A DNA stretch of 64,000 bases from Nitrospinaceae bacterium (GCA_024644405.1 JAHELC010000005.1:62001-126000), one strand, 5' to 3'; numbered from the stretch's first letter, positions 20,000 through 28,433 are shown. Notes: generated from the letters alone by a model not told the origin. Numbers and translations are program-made.

Positions 20000-22699
20000 A
20001 TGACAGAAGATCCAAATCGAAAAGAAGGGGAGTTTGACGAGACGACTTCGTACAGCTTTCTTTATTTCCTGACTGCCGGAGCTACATTGTTTGTCACCCT
20101 GTGGGCGTTCTGGGATGATGAGTACACCCGTCGCGGGTACAAGGAGTTCCAGGATATTTACTATAAAGAGCAGTACAACCGGACGGAAGCCGAATATAAA
20201 GAACTTACCCAGAAAATTCAGGCGAAAGAACAGGAAATTACCGCCGCCATTGCCTCGGAAGAGGAGAAGCTGAGTAACAACAGCGAATATGAACAACTGG
20301 CAGACGCCGCTTTGGAAGCGCAATTCAGCCTGGCGGATGTGATCGAGGAACAAAAATTCGCCAAGAGCCGGTTGGATGAATATTACTATTATTACAAAAA
20401 GGCCATGCACGAAGGCAAGAACTTCGAGGTCCAACTGGCCAAAGTCCATGATACCGAAAAAGAAATTAAAGATTATGATCCGATCATTGCAGAGGCGAAG
20501 CGCAAAAGAGATGAGGCGGAGGAAAAGCTACTCAAATTTAAAGCGAAAAAAGAAAACCTGGAGAAGGAATACGCCAAGCTGATCAGCGACAAGCAGATTC
20601 TTGAAGGAAGGATGGATTATTATAAACCGCTTCCTTTTTTCTGGCGTGCCGCGGAAATTTTACAAACCGTAATTCCGTCTTACGGCAAAAACAACTTTCA
20701 GGAAATTACTTATAAAGTTGACCGGTGCCAGACGTGCCATATCGCCTACGATGATCCCTATTACGAAAAACATGAACAGCCGCTCAAGACACATCCCGAC
20801 TTAGATATTTATATCAAAAAGCACGATCCCCTGGCCACAGGTTGTACCTGGTGCCATAAGGGGCAGGGTTCCGCCACGGCTCCGACCGAGGATGCACATG
20901 GTTCACATCATGAAATGGATCAATCCACAGGGATCAACGAACCGATTCTTCTGGGCAACCTGATGCAGGCGAATTGTCGGAACTGCCATGCCCCCCAGGT
21001 CGAACTGGAAGGAGCTCCGATACTGTCCAAGGGTAAAAAATTGTTTATCAAACTGGGCTGCCATGGCTGTCACCTGGTGGATGGTTACCAGAAAGAACGC
21101 AAAGTAGGGCCCAGCCTGCTTCGTATTGCCTCCAAGGTGGATCCGAGCTGGATGGTCCGCTGGGTCAAGAAACCCAAAAATTATCTGCCCAAAACCCGCA
21201 TGCCGTTTTTCAATCTGAATGACAAGGACACCCTGGCCATTTCCGCATATCTCTGGAATATGTCCGAAAAAGATTACCAGGTTGCCGAAAAATACCAGGG
21301 TGGAGATACCGCCAAGGGCAAGAAACTGTTTGAAACGGTCGGATGCCAGGCCTGCCACAAAGTCAACGGCAATGGCGAGCTGTTTGGTCCCGATTTGACC
21401 CGCATCGGCCAAAAGGTAACCCCGGATTGGCTGGTCAGCTGGATCAAAAACCCGGATGAATACAATCCCAAAAGTACCATGCCGAATCTGCGGCTGACGC
21501 TGGAGCAAGCTTCGGATATTACGGCTTACCTGTTGCAATTTGACCAGAGGCGGCCGCAGGAAGGAGTGGCGGAACGACTCAATAATCCCGAGATGGTCAA
21601 ACTGGGCGAGACCCTGGTACGTCGCCGGGGGTGTTTCGCCTGTCACGATATCAAGGGCATGGAAAAAGAAGGCCGCATCGCCCCGGAGCTGACCGCCTTC
21701 GGCAACAAGCAGGTGCGCGAACTGGAGTTTGGCGACTCTCACATACCCCACACCTGGGAGTCCTGGGCGCGCACCAAACTGAAAAATCCCAATGCCTACC
21801 GCACCGAACGAATTCTGGACAAGATGCCTAATTTCGAACTTGATACGGACGAGGTCGAAGCGCTGTTGGTCCTGCTCAAGGGATTTAACGGTGTAAAAAT
21901 TCCGGAGCAGTATCAGAAGAATTATAGCGAAAAGGAATTGACCCTCGAAAAGGGACGACGGATAATCGCCCGTTACAATTGCCGCGGATGCCACGTGGTG
22001 GAGCGCACCGGCGGCCATATCCAGGAGTATCTGTCCTCGAAAACGCAGTACCCGCCGCCCCTGGAGTTGGGGGATTATCACGTGGGCGAACGCCTGAAAG
22101 GGTCGTGGCTGTTTTCGTTCCTGAAAAAACCGACTCCGGTGAGGACCTGGATGAAAGTCCGTATGCCGACGTTTTTCTTCACCGATAAGGAGGTTCGGGA
22201 TTTAACCGCGTACTTCGAAGCGATGTCGCCGAACGATATCCCCTATGAGACCGACGTTCACATCAAAAAGAACAAAAACAGCATTCAGACCGGGGTTAAA
22301 ATCGTCAATTACATGGACTGCGGAAAATGCCATGACGACGGCGCCAAGGGTATCGATTTCTCCATTGCCGCCCAGAGGTTGAAGCAGGCCTGGATTCCAA
22401 AATGGCTCAAGGATACCCGGGAACTGATTCCGTGGACCCTGATGCCCAACCACTGGACTAAAAAAGAGGGAAAATACAAGGTACCCACCAAATTCAGCGA
22501 TCTTCGGGAATTTGAAGGGGGAAATATTGATTCCCAGATTCAGCATATCGGAGATTTGATCCTCTCCTACAATACCGCTGAAGGCATTGATTTTGATGCT
22601 TCTCTTGGAGGAGGCGGCGGTGAAGAAGAGGAAGAAGATGGAGAAGAGGGCGCCGCCGCGGATGAAGAAGAGGAAGACGAGGACGAGGACGATGAGTAG
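20000..22699 (+). CDS. Membrane-anchored eight-haem cytochrome c with coiled coil and acidic tail
   Basis: An 899-aa protein taking the place of cytochrome c1/f in the bc-type complex. One N-terminal membrane anchor (about 14-34) is followed by a long Glu/Lys-rich predicted coiled coil (about 45-205). Eight CxxCH haem sites start at residues 243, 282, 326, 354, 449, 545, 661 and 774. Several sit in repeated cytochrome c modules with a downstream Met (RMPFF, TMPNL, KMPNF, RMPTF, LMPNH) as possible sixth ligands. The last 30 residues are almost all Glu/Asp. The size, haem number and coiled coil are far from standard c1. It probably conducts electrons from the Rieske protein to soluble carriers or an oxidase. 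Confidence 0.93.
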   Translation: MTEDPNRKEGEFDETTSYSFLYFLTAGATLFVTLWAFWDDEYTRRGYKEFQDIYYKEQYNRTEAEYKELTQKIQAKEQEITAAIASEEEKLSNNSEYEQLADAALEAQFSLADVIEEQKFAKSRLDEYYYYYKKAMHEGKNFEVQLAKVHDTEKEIKDYDPIIAEAKRKRDEAEEKLLKFKAKKENLEKEYAKLISDKQILEGRMDYYKPLPFFWRAAEILQTVIPSYGKNNFQEITYKVDRCQTCHIAYDDPYYEKHEQPLKTHPDLDIYIKKHDPLATGCTWCHKGQGSATAPTEDAHGSHHEMDQSTGINEPILLGNLMQANCRNCHAPQVELEGAPILSKGKKLFIKLGCHGCHLVDGYQKERKVGPSLLRIASKVDPSWMVRWVKKPKNYLPKTRMPFFNLNDKDTLAISAYLWNMSEKDYQVAEKYQGGDTAKGKKLFETVGCQACHKVNGNGELFGPDLTRIGQKVTPDWLVSWIKNPDEYNPKSTMPNLRLTLEQASDITAYLLQFDQRRPQEGVAERLNNPEMVKLGETLVRRRGCFACHDIKGMEKEGRIAPELTAFGNKQVRELEFGDSHIPHTWESWARTKLKNPNAYRTERILDKMPNFELDTDEVEALLVLLKGFNGVKIPEQYQKNYSEKELTLEKGRRIIARYNCRGCHVVERTGGHIQEYLSSKTQYPPPLELGDYHVGERLKGSWLFSFLKKPTPVRTWMKVRMPTFFFTDKEVRDLTAYFEAMSPNDIPYETDVHIKKNKNSIQTGVKIVNYMDCGKCHDDGAKGIDFSIAAQRLKQAWIPKWLKDTRELIPWTLMPNHWTKKEGKYKVPTKFSDLREFEGGNIDSQIQHIGDLILSYNTAEGIDFDASLGGGGGEEEEEDGEEGAAADEEEEDEDEDDE

Positions 22700-22775
22700 A
22701 ATTTCAAGGTAGCTCTTGGGATCAAAAATAGTGTAAAGTAAGAACTGAAATATTTTATCTTAAAAGGATTGAAAC

Positions 22776-22958
22776 ATGGAAAACTCAGGACTCGAAAATT
22801 TTCTTATTATTGCTTTGAAACCTGACAATATGCCGATTGGCGCCATGTTGGGAATTGTAGCGTTCTGGTTTTGGGTGGCGATTGTTCAAATGGTCAAGCA
22901 CGATCGCCTGATCAAAAACGGTAAGAAAGATAAAGTCTACGATGAAATGATCAAATAA
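22776..22958 (+). CDS. Small single-pass membrane protein, 60 aa
   Basis: Not recognised as a family. It has one membrane helix (about 22-40, MLGIVAFWFWVAIVQMV) and a basic tail (KHDRLIKNGKKDK). AAAGGA precedes the ATG. It lies 76 bases after the eight-haem cytochrome, and its stop directly abuts the GTG of the next gene, so the two are probably coupled. A small accessory subunit of the bc complex is a reasonable guess from position and topology. Confidence 0.7.
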   Translation: MENSGLENFLIIALKPDNMPIGAMLGIVAFWFWVAIVQMVKHDRLIKNGKKDKVYDEMIK

Positions 22959-23453
22959 GTGGGCCTCTTTATCATCGCATTTATTGCCTTCGCTATTGGG
23001 ATCGTCCTGATCCTCCTTTTGAAAAACGTCTCTCCGCCCCCTCCCCAGGAACTGATTCAATTCGACAATCCCGGAGATAAACCCGCCTACCTGTTAGACC
23101 GTGAAGCGTTTAAGGAAAAGTGTTTGGAGTTTCTCGGCAAATTCGATCTTGAGTACAAGCATTCGATTTGGGCCAACGAACACGAACTGGAAATCGACAT
23201 GCTCGATGAAACCCCGGTGGTCGGGGGTAAGTACCTGGCTCTGTGTATTTTCGAACCTCTGCACCAGCAGGTCGACCTCTTCAAGGTGAAGGGTTTTCTC
23301 GATTCGGTTAAAGGCGAGGGCGCTGCACGGGGAATCGTGATCACCACCGGATATTTTTCCAATGACGCTCAGAAGGCCATTGAGGAAGATCCCGTCGAAT
23401 TGGTCAATGTGGTTTCTTTCCTGAATTATTTGAAGAAGTTTGATATTTATTAA
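22959..23453 (+). CDS. Membrane-anchored protein with Mrr/restriction-endonuclease-like fold
   Basis: The product is 164 aa from a GTG that follows the previous stop without a gap. It has an N-terminal membrane helix (2-24), a Pro-rich linker, then a domain resembling the Mrr catalytic domain. The late part, VKGFLDSVKGEGAARG then IVITTGYFSNDAQKAIEE, is close to the pattern of that family. The active-site D...QxK is not intact: the Asp region (ELEIDMLDE) is followed by KYLALCIF where QCK is expected, so nuclease activity is doubtful. Its place after respiratory genes suggests a membrane role rather than DNA restriction. The fold is assigned by eye. Confidence 0.6.
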   Translation: MGLFIIAFIAFAIGIVLILLLKNVSPPPPQELIQFDNPGDKPAYLLDREAFKEKCLEFLGKFDLEYKHSIWANEHELEIDMLDETPVVGGKYLALCIFEPLHQQVDLFKVKGFLDSVKGEGAARGIVITTGYFSNDAQKAIEEDPVELVNVVSFLNYLKKFDIY

Positions 23454-23538
23454 GCCCTTCCATTTCCCTGCCCACTTAAAATATTGCCCGGGCTTCCCTT
23501 ATTTCCTCCCGCCGGCTTTGTGATATACTGATAACCTT

Positions 23539-24423
23539 ATGAAAATTAAGGCTATATTAGAAAAAGTGCGTCCCTCGTTTTCCTTTGAATTCTTTCCTCC
23601 CAAAAACAGTGAGGGGTTTGAGCAATTGTTCACCACTATAGGACAATTGGAATCCTGCCAACCGACGTATGTTTCTGTTACATTCGGCGCCGGAGGCAGC
23701 ACCCGGACCCAAACCATCGATCTGGTCGGCCGCATTAAAAATGAAATCGGTCTGGAGTCAATGGCTCACTTGACCTGCGTGGGAAGCAGCCGGGAGGAAC
23801 TTCGCTCGATTCTGGATACGCTTCAGGAGCAAGGAATCCAAAATGTTTTGGCTTTAAGGGGGGACCCCCCGCAGGGCCACGAGAAATTTGAAAAGCCTGA
23901 AAACGGGTTTGCCTACGCCAACGAATTGGTTGAATTCATTCGAAAGCATTATGATTTCTGTATTGGTGTCGCCGGCTATCCGGAAGGCCATATCGAATGT
24001 CCTGACAAAAAAGCTGATTTGGAAAATTTGAAGAGAAAAGTGGATGCCGGAGCGGATTTCATTGTCACCCAATTGTTTTTCGATAACCGCTTTTATTTTG
24101 ATTTTATGGACCGGGCGCAAAAAATCGGAATCAAGATTCCGATTATTCCCGGGATCATGCCTGTATTAAATTTCAAGCAGACCCAGCGGTTTACAAAAAT
24201 GTGCGGGTCCACGATACCGGCAGTACTTATGAAACAACTGGAGTCATCTCAAGACGAACCGGAAACGGTTCGGAAAATAGGCATTGAACATGCCACACTC
24301 CAATGCGAACTCTTACTTCAGGAAGAAGCACCCGGCATTCATTTTTATACCTTGAACCGCTCGAATGCCACTTTGAAAATTCTGGAAAGCTTGAGAAACT
24401 TATCGGATAAAATCGGTGACTGA
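23539..24423 (+). CDS. metF: Methylenetetrahydrofolate reductase
   Basis: The FAD enzyme reduces 5,10-methylene-THF to 5-methyl-THF for methionine synthesis, or works in reverse in folate-based C1 routes. The 294-aa TIM barrel starts with the signature FSFEFFPPKN (Glu active site), followed by YVSVTFGAGGSTR, LALRGDPPQG, AGYPEGHIE, and DFIVTQLFFDN with IPGIMPV. A TATACT lies 10 bases before the ATG without a good -35 box. It is monocistronic or leads into the SUMF1/LRR pair 21 bases downstream. Confidence 0.97.
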   Translation: MKIKAILEKVRPSFSFEFFPPKNSEGFEQLFTTIGQLESCQPTYVSVTFGAGGSTRTQTIDLVGRIKNEIGLESMAHLTCVGSSREELRSILDTLQEQGIQNVLALRGDPPQGHEKFEKPENGFAYANELVEFIRKHYDFCIGVAGYPEGHIECPDKKADLENLKRKVDAGADFIVTQLFFDNRFYFDFMDRAQKIGIKIPIIPGIMPVLNFKQTQRFTKMCGSTIPAVLMKQLESSQDEPETVRKIGIEHATLQCELLLQEEAPGIHFYTLNRSNATLKILESLRNLSDKIGD

Positions 24424-24444
24424 TAATCGAGCTTTCGTCCGTCT

Positions 24445-25206
24445 ATGCAAATACTACTAGCGGCTTTGCTGATAACGATGTCTGGCGCTGCCCCTGTTGC
24501 GGCTCAAACCGGATCTGCGCGATCGCCTGTGGGTAATGAAGTGGGCCGGAACATGGTCCTGATTCCTGCGGGAAAATTTCAAAGAGGCTGTGATTCATTG
24601 GGACCGGAACACGGCGCGCCGGCGCATCCGGTGTACCTGGATGCGTTTATGATTGATATCTATGAAGTCACCAATGAACGCCTGGAAAAAGTCATGCCCG
24701 ACCATAAACTGCGGCGGAGCATGTCGTCTCACTGCGATAACTGCCCGGTCACTAAAATCACCTGGTACGAAGCGGCGGACTACTGTCACTTGATCGGCAA
24801 AGCCCTTCCCAGTGAGGCCCAATGGGAAAAGGCCACCGGGGCTGCCAGCGGATGCGAGTTTCCCTGGGGTCCGGAATTTGATCCGAAAAAGAAACAGGCT
24901 CGCGGCGGTTTGAAATTGAAAGACAAGGCCAGCCCGGTCGGCAGTTATCCTCCCAATAAATTCGGAATATACGATATGGGAGGCAATGTCTGGGAATGGG
25001 TTGCAGATTGGTACTCACCCCAGTATTATTTTCTGGAACCGCTTTATAATCCCCGAGGACCTTCCCGGGGGGTAATGAAAGTCCGGCGCGGCGGTGCCTG
25101 GTCGGACAGCATCAAAGCGATGAAATCCGGATACCGGGATTGGAGTTATCCTTTTTCCAGAAGTTACAGCGATATCGGTTTTCGCTGTGCCATCAATCTC
25201 AAATAA
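24445..25206 (+). CDS. Secreted SUMF1/FGE-fold protein, probably not a formylglycine generator
   Basis: A 253-aa protein with an N-terminal signal peptide (about 1-20, ending VAA-Q). The formylglycine-generating-enzyme fold shows in VLIPAGKFQRGCD, DAFMIDIYEVTNE, ITWYEAADYCHLIGKALPSE, MGGNVWEWVADWY, VRRGGAW and the ending GFRCA. The copper-binding Cys pair of genuine sulfatase-modifying enzymes, expected shortly before GFRCA, is absent, so a binding or structural role is more likely. Four Cys in its first half (RGCD, SHCDNCP, DYCH) may form disulfides. It precedes the LRR gene by two bases, and a paralogue is at 30567-31322. Confidence 0.85.
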   Translation: MQILLAALLITMSGAAPVAAQTGSARSPVGNEVGRNMVLIPAGKFQRGCDSLGPEHGAPAHPVYLDAFMIDIYEVTNERLEKVMPDHKLRRSMSSHCDNCPVTKITWYEAADYCHLIGKALPSEAQWEKATGAASGCEFPWGPEFDPKKKQARGGLKLKDKASPVGSYPPNKFGIYDMGGNVWEWVADWYSPQYYFLEPLYNPRGPSRGVMKVRRGGAWSDSIKAMKSGYRDWSYPFSRSYSDIGFRCAINLK

Positions 25207-25208
25207 TT

Positions 25209-25940
25209 ATGATCACACCGACCAAAATGGAATATATCAACCGCCTGGTGGCGGAATGTCTCTCGGAGGATGGGGACTCGCTGGAAATGAAAGGCCGGTT
25301 CATCGGGGACGAAGGCTTGGAAGCTCTAATGCTTGCGGATAAACTGGAGGATATCGAAAATCTGGACCTTTCCAAAAACAAAATCACCCACCGGGGCATA
25401 CCGTACCTGGTCCAATCGGAGCGGCTGGTCAAACTCAAGCGGCTGTATATTGGAGAAAACCAAATTGGCAACAAGGGCATCGTTTCCTTATCACAAGCCC
25501 CGTTCATTCCCAATCTAGTGCACATGGATGTGAGGTTCAACCATATTGGGCCGGATGGCGGGATGGCCCTGGCCCAGGGACCGTTCAAGAAAATTCAGGT
25601 ATTCATCGTGCAGGACAACCCGATCGGCGACGAAGCGCTGAAAGCAATGGCCCTGAACCCAGGATTCATGCACGTCCGGAAACTCAATATCTACCGGGCC
25701 GGGATCACCGATCAGGGAGTCAAGACGCTGGCCAAGTCGAAGGTGTTCAAGAAGTTAAAGCATCTTAATCTGGCGCGCAATATTCTGCGCGTCGATGCGG
25801 CGCTGGCTTTGGCCAATACCAAAACCCTCCTCAATGTCGAAACACTTTTAATGTTTGATACGTTTATCGGCGACCAGGGGGTGGACGCCCTCCTCAAGTC
25901 CGAAGGTCTTTCCAAACTCAAAACACTCCGCCTAACTTAA
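25209..25940 (+). CDS. Leucine-rich repeat (RNI-like) protein
   Basis: The product is 243 aa from ATG 25209; the open extension upstream lies inside the preceding gene. It consists of about seven LRR units of roughly 24-28 residues with the pattern L..L.L..N.I.D.G...LA.S, as in ribonuclease-inhibitor-like repeats (IENLDLSKNKITHRGIP, LKRLYIGENQIGNKGI, LKHLNLARNILR). No signal peptide is seen, so it is probably cytoplasmic and a protein-binding scaffold. It is coupled to the SUMF1-fold gene (two-base gap). A longer relative with an acidic tail is at 46889-48094. The partner is unknown. Confidence 0.85.
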   Translation: MITPTKMEYINRLVAECLSEDGDSLEMKGRFIGDEGLEALMLADKLEDIENLDLSKNKITHRGIPYLVQSERLVKLKRLYIGENQIGNKGIVSLSQAPFIPNLVHMDVRFNHIGPDGGMALAQGPFKKIQVFIVQDNPIGDEALKAMALNPGFMHVRKLNIYRAGITDQGVKTLAKSKVFKKLKHLNLARNILRVDAALALANTKTLLNVETLLMFDTFIGDQGVDALLKSEGLSKLKTLRLT

Positions 25941-25950
25941 CACTGCACCA

Positions 25951-26649
25951 TTATCTGGAATATCGTTCTTCCAGCCAGGGGTCGGCGGAATTGGAATAGC
26001 CGCGTTGTTCCCAGAAACCCAGCTCGTCTTCTTCGCGGAAGATGATTTCGCCGATCCATTTGGCTCCCTTCCACGCGTACAGTTGGGGAGTGATCATGCG
26101 CACCGGGCCGCCATGCTGTTTTTCGAGAGGCTTGCCTTCCCACTGGTGAACCAGCAGGACGTCATACTTCATGGCTTCTTCCAGGGGCAGGTTGGTGGAG
26201 TAGCCGTCGAAGGCCTTGATGTAAACAAACTTCGCCTCGGGTTGGACCTGGCAATAATCGGCGATGTCCGAGAAACGGACGCCCGCCCAATGATTGTCCA
26301 AACGACTCCAGGTGGTGACACAATGAAAATCGGAAACATCCTCAACCTGGGGAAATTTCATAAAGTGCTGCCAATTGAACATTTCAGGATTTTCAACCAA
26401 ACCGGAAATGGTGAGACTCCATTGGTCCAGCGGAATCTCCGGTTGAACGCCCAGGTCCAACACCGGCCATTTGCCGGTAGCGGTCTGACCGGGGGGAATT
26501 TGAGGCATGCCATCCCGGTTCAAGGGGCCTTCACCCATGGGCGCATCTCCGTCCCAGGATTTCTTTTCGGCCAATGATCTTTTGTATTGAATCATTGCCT
26601 CGCGGGATTTAATCCGCCGGATGTTGGGATTGGGTTTTGGAATATTCAT
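25951..26649 (-). CDS. Sulfite-oxidase-fold molybdopterin protein
   Basis: A 232-aa protein with the oxidoreductase molybdopterin-binding domain of the sulfite oxidase/MsrP family. The molybdenum-ligating Cys is C110 in DFHCVTTWS. Other conserved parts are WSLTISGLVENP, the substrate-side YIKAFDGYSTNLP and the C-terminal GGPVRMITPQLYAWKGAKWIGEI. It lacks a recognisable Tat signal and the haem domain of sulfite oxidase, so it is probably cytoplasmic with unknown substrate. Its start overlaps the end of the divergent pgk gene by four bases (ATGA), so both are made from one transcript. Confidence 0.88.
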   Translation of the reverse strand: MNIPKPNPNIRRIKSREAMIQYKRSLAEKKSWDGDAPMGEGPLNRDGMPQIPPGQTATGKWPVLDLGVQPEIPLDQWSLTISGLVENPEMFNWQHFMKFPQVEDVSDFHCVTTWSRLDNHWAGVRFSDIADYCQVQPEAKFVYIKAFDGYSTNLPLEEAMKYDVLLVHQWEGKPLEKQHGGPVRMITPQLYAWKGAKWIGEIIFREEDELGFWEQRGYSNSADPWLEERYSR

Positions 26650-28214
26650 TGCGATGAAGTCGTTTCCAGTAGTATTGCCGTTCCCGGAAGATAGGATTCA
26701 ACCGGAGACTTCCCATCGTCTTTCAGGTATTCCTCCAAAAATTCAAGCGCCGCGCCACCCCCTGTGGAAACGAAGAAGTTGGAGGAAAAATAGTTGAAGA
26801 GGGTGTATGTATCGTCAACATTGAAATCGATGGAGATCAAATCCGGGTTGATGGGTCGGTTCAACTGCTGCACCACCTGTTTGCGTATCAGGTTTTTGAG
26901 TTCCTCAATATTGATCTTGTTTAAAATAGCCGCAGAATCCCCTCCGCCAATGACCACGGAAAGGTCGGGGTCTACAATTGCCGCGGCAAACAGAACCTGG
27001 GCCAGTTTGACCGAGCCTTCGGCATAGTGATCGCACTTGGGGTGATCATAGGCACCCAGGGGCCCGTTCCAGAACACCTGCTTGATCTTTCCTTTTTGCA
27101 GGATATTTTTGGAGTAATTGACGATTGTTTTCGGTCCCAGGTCCAGCTGAAAATCCCGTGAAAAGTCAGGCTCCGACTGGATGGTATACTCGGTTTCGAA
27201 ATAATCCCGGGTAATTTTGAAATCATCGGGAAAAATGATCTGGACGTTTTTATCCTGCGCCAGGGTCAGAATTTCATGGGCCAGTTTAATTTCATTGAGC
27301 AAATCATGGCATTCTTCCTCACTCTTGTTTTCGTACAATTTCGTGGGGATATCCTTCAGGGATAGGGAATCAATGATCTTTTCAAATTTTCGACCCAGAA
27401 GAAAAGCGTTCACCATCCGGCCGCCGATAAAGATTAGCTTGATTTTTGACTCTACAAACTGCTTTAATATACCGATTTTGTCTGCGATTTTGGCTCCCCC
27501 GGCAATCAGGGCAGTTTGTTCCGGATGGTCGAGCACACGCTTACCCAATTGTCCCAGCTGGATAATCTCTTCATGAAGCAAGCTTCCTGCAACCGCCAGC
27601 TTACCGGCCTTGCGCATGATTTGAGGCAGGAACTTGATACTTTTGGTGACCCGGTGACTGCATCCAAAAGCGCAATTGATAAAAACGTCAGAAATTTTGC
27701 CCAATTCCTCAATAAATTCCTGGCGATAGGTCTCCGGATTGCGAGGGTCCAGCAAATACCGGAGGTTGGGCAAAAACTTGATTCCGCCCGCTGGCAACTG
27801 GTGGTTGAAGCAGATTTCCAGGGAATTTTTAAAGTTGGAGTCGGTAATTTCCGGCGGAAAAATAGTGTAGGTATCGCCGTATAGTTTTCGGATTAGGGTG
27901 TCAAAATGAGAGCAGACAAACTGGATATTGAAAATACCGTCCCACCCATGGTGGTCCAGCTTTTTGTGGGGACGTCCCAAGTGGGAACCGATAACGATTC
28001 GGCAGTTCCCCTCAGTCAACTCATGAATTCTTTTAAAGGTCAGATCCAGGAAACGTCGAATGCGGGTATCGTCGCCGACGCGATACCCCTTGGGGGTCGA
28101 AACGAGCGGGACATTGAAATCAACGCGAATGAAAATGGTTTTGTTGATCAGGTCTTCTGGACGCAAATCTTCCAATCGAGGCAATCTTAATTGATTTTCC
28201 GAAATGGCATCCAT
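26646..28214 (-). CDS. pgk: Divergent, enlarged phosphoglycerate kinase
   Basis: A 522-aa member of the PGK family, over 100 residues longer than usual. Family motifs are recognisable: FIRVDFNVP (29-36), SHLGRP (77-82), DTRIRRFLD, IAGGAKIADKIGIL (near 238), DLGPKT, FWNGPLGAYDH, GGGDSAA and STGGGAALEFLEE. Extra sequence lies near 280-345 and as about 30 added residues between GGGDSAA and STGGGAA. The highly conserved NDAFG is NCAFG here (Asp to Cys at 181). It may still make ATP and 3-phosphoglycerate, since no pgk sits in the gap-tpiA operon, or it may be a specialised paralogue. It is translationally coupled to the sulfite-oxidase-fold gene. Confidence 0.88.
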   Translation of the reverse strand: MDAISENQLRLPRLEDLRPEDLINKTIFIRVDFNVPLVSTPKGYRVGDDTRIRRFLDLTFKRIHELTEGNCRIVIGSHLGRPHKKLDHHGWDGIFNIQFVCSHFDTLIRKLYGDTYTIFPPEITDSNFKNSLEICFNHQLPAGGIKFLPNLRYLLDPRNPETYRQEFIEELGKISDVFINCAFGCSHRVTKSIKFLPQIMRKAGKLAVAGSLLHEEIIQLGQLGKRVLDHPEQTALIAGGAKIADKIGILKQFVESKIKLIFIGGRMVNAFLLGRKFEKIIDSLSLKDIPTKLYENKSEEECHDLLNEIKLAHEILTLAQDKNVQIIFPDDFKITRDYFETEYTIQSEPDFSRDFQLDLGPKTIVNYSKNILQKGKIKQVFWNGPLGAYDHPKCDHYAEGSVKLAQVLFAAAIVDPDLSVVIGGGDSAAILNKINIEELKNLIRKQVVQQLNRPINPDLISIDFNVDDTYTLFNYFSSNFFVSTGGGAALEFLEEYLKDDGKSPVESYLPGTAILLETTSSQ

Positions 28215-28395
28215 CGCGCTTAAAGGATAGCAACAAAAACAATAAGTTAAATATTAAATATTAGTGTAAAATATTAACTTAAAAGGAACAAGGTTCATTG
28301 CGCAGTCAACTTTAGTTATTAAAATAACATGACTTTCCGGATTTTGAAATTTAAAGTTTTGATTTATCATGACAACCGGGTGCAATGGGTAGGCT

Positions 28396-28412
28396 TTGCC
28401 GCCAGGCGGCAA
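28396..28412. promoter_or_regulatory. Perfect palindrome in the RNase E/G leader
   Basis: TTGCCGCC-A-GGCGGCAA, 22 bases before the RNase E/G ATG. As RNA it would fold as a G/C-rich hairpin just ahead of the AAAGG ribosome-binding site. It may act in mRNA stability or autoregulation. The rest of the 219-base gap is very AT-rich, and no clear -35/-10 pair was found. Confidence 0.45.
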
Positions 28413-28433
28413 TAGAGAAAGGCCAAACAGAAT

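Noticed and set aside
20903-22081. 392-codon minus-strand frame antisense to the eight-haem cytochrome gene
   Set aside because: It mirrors a strongly coding plus-strand gene with eight haem motifs. Its translation has no recognisable domain and no promoter or ribosome site was seen.
24445-25206. True formylglycine-generating enzyme
   Set aside because: The Cys pair required for catalysis before GFRCA is absent, and no sulfatase is nearby.
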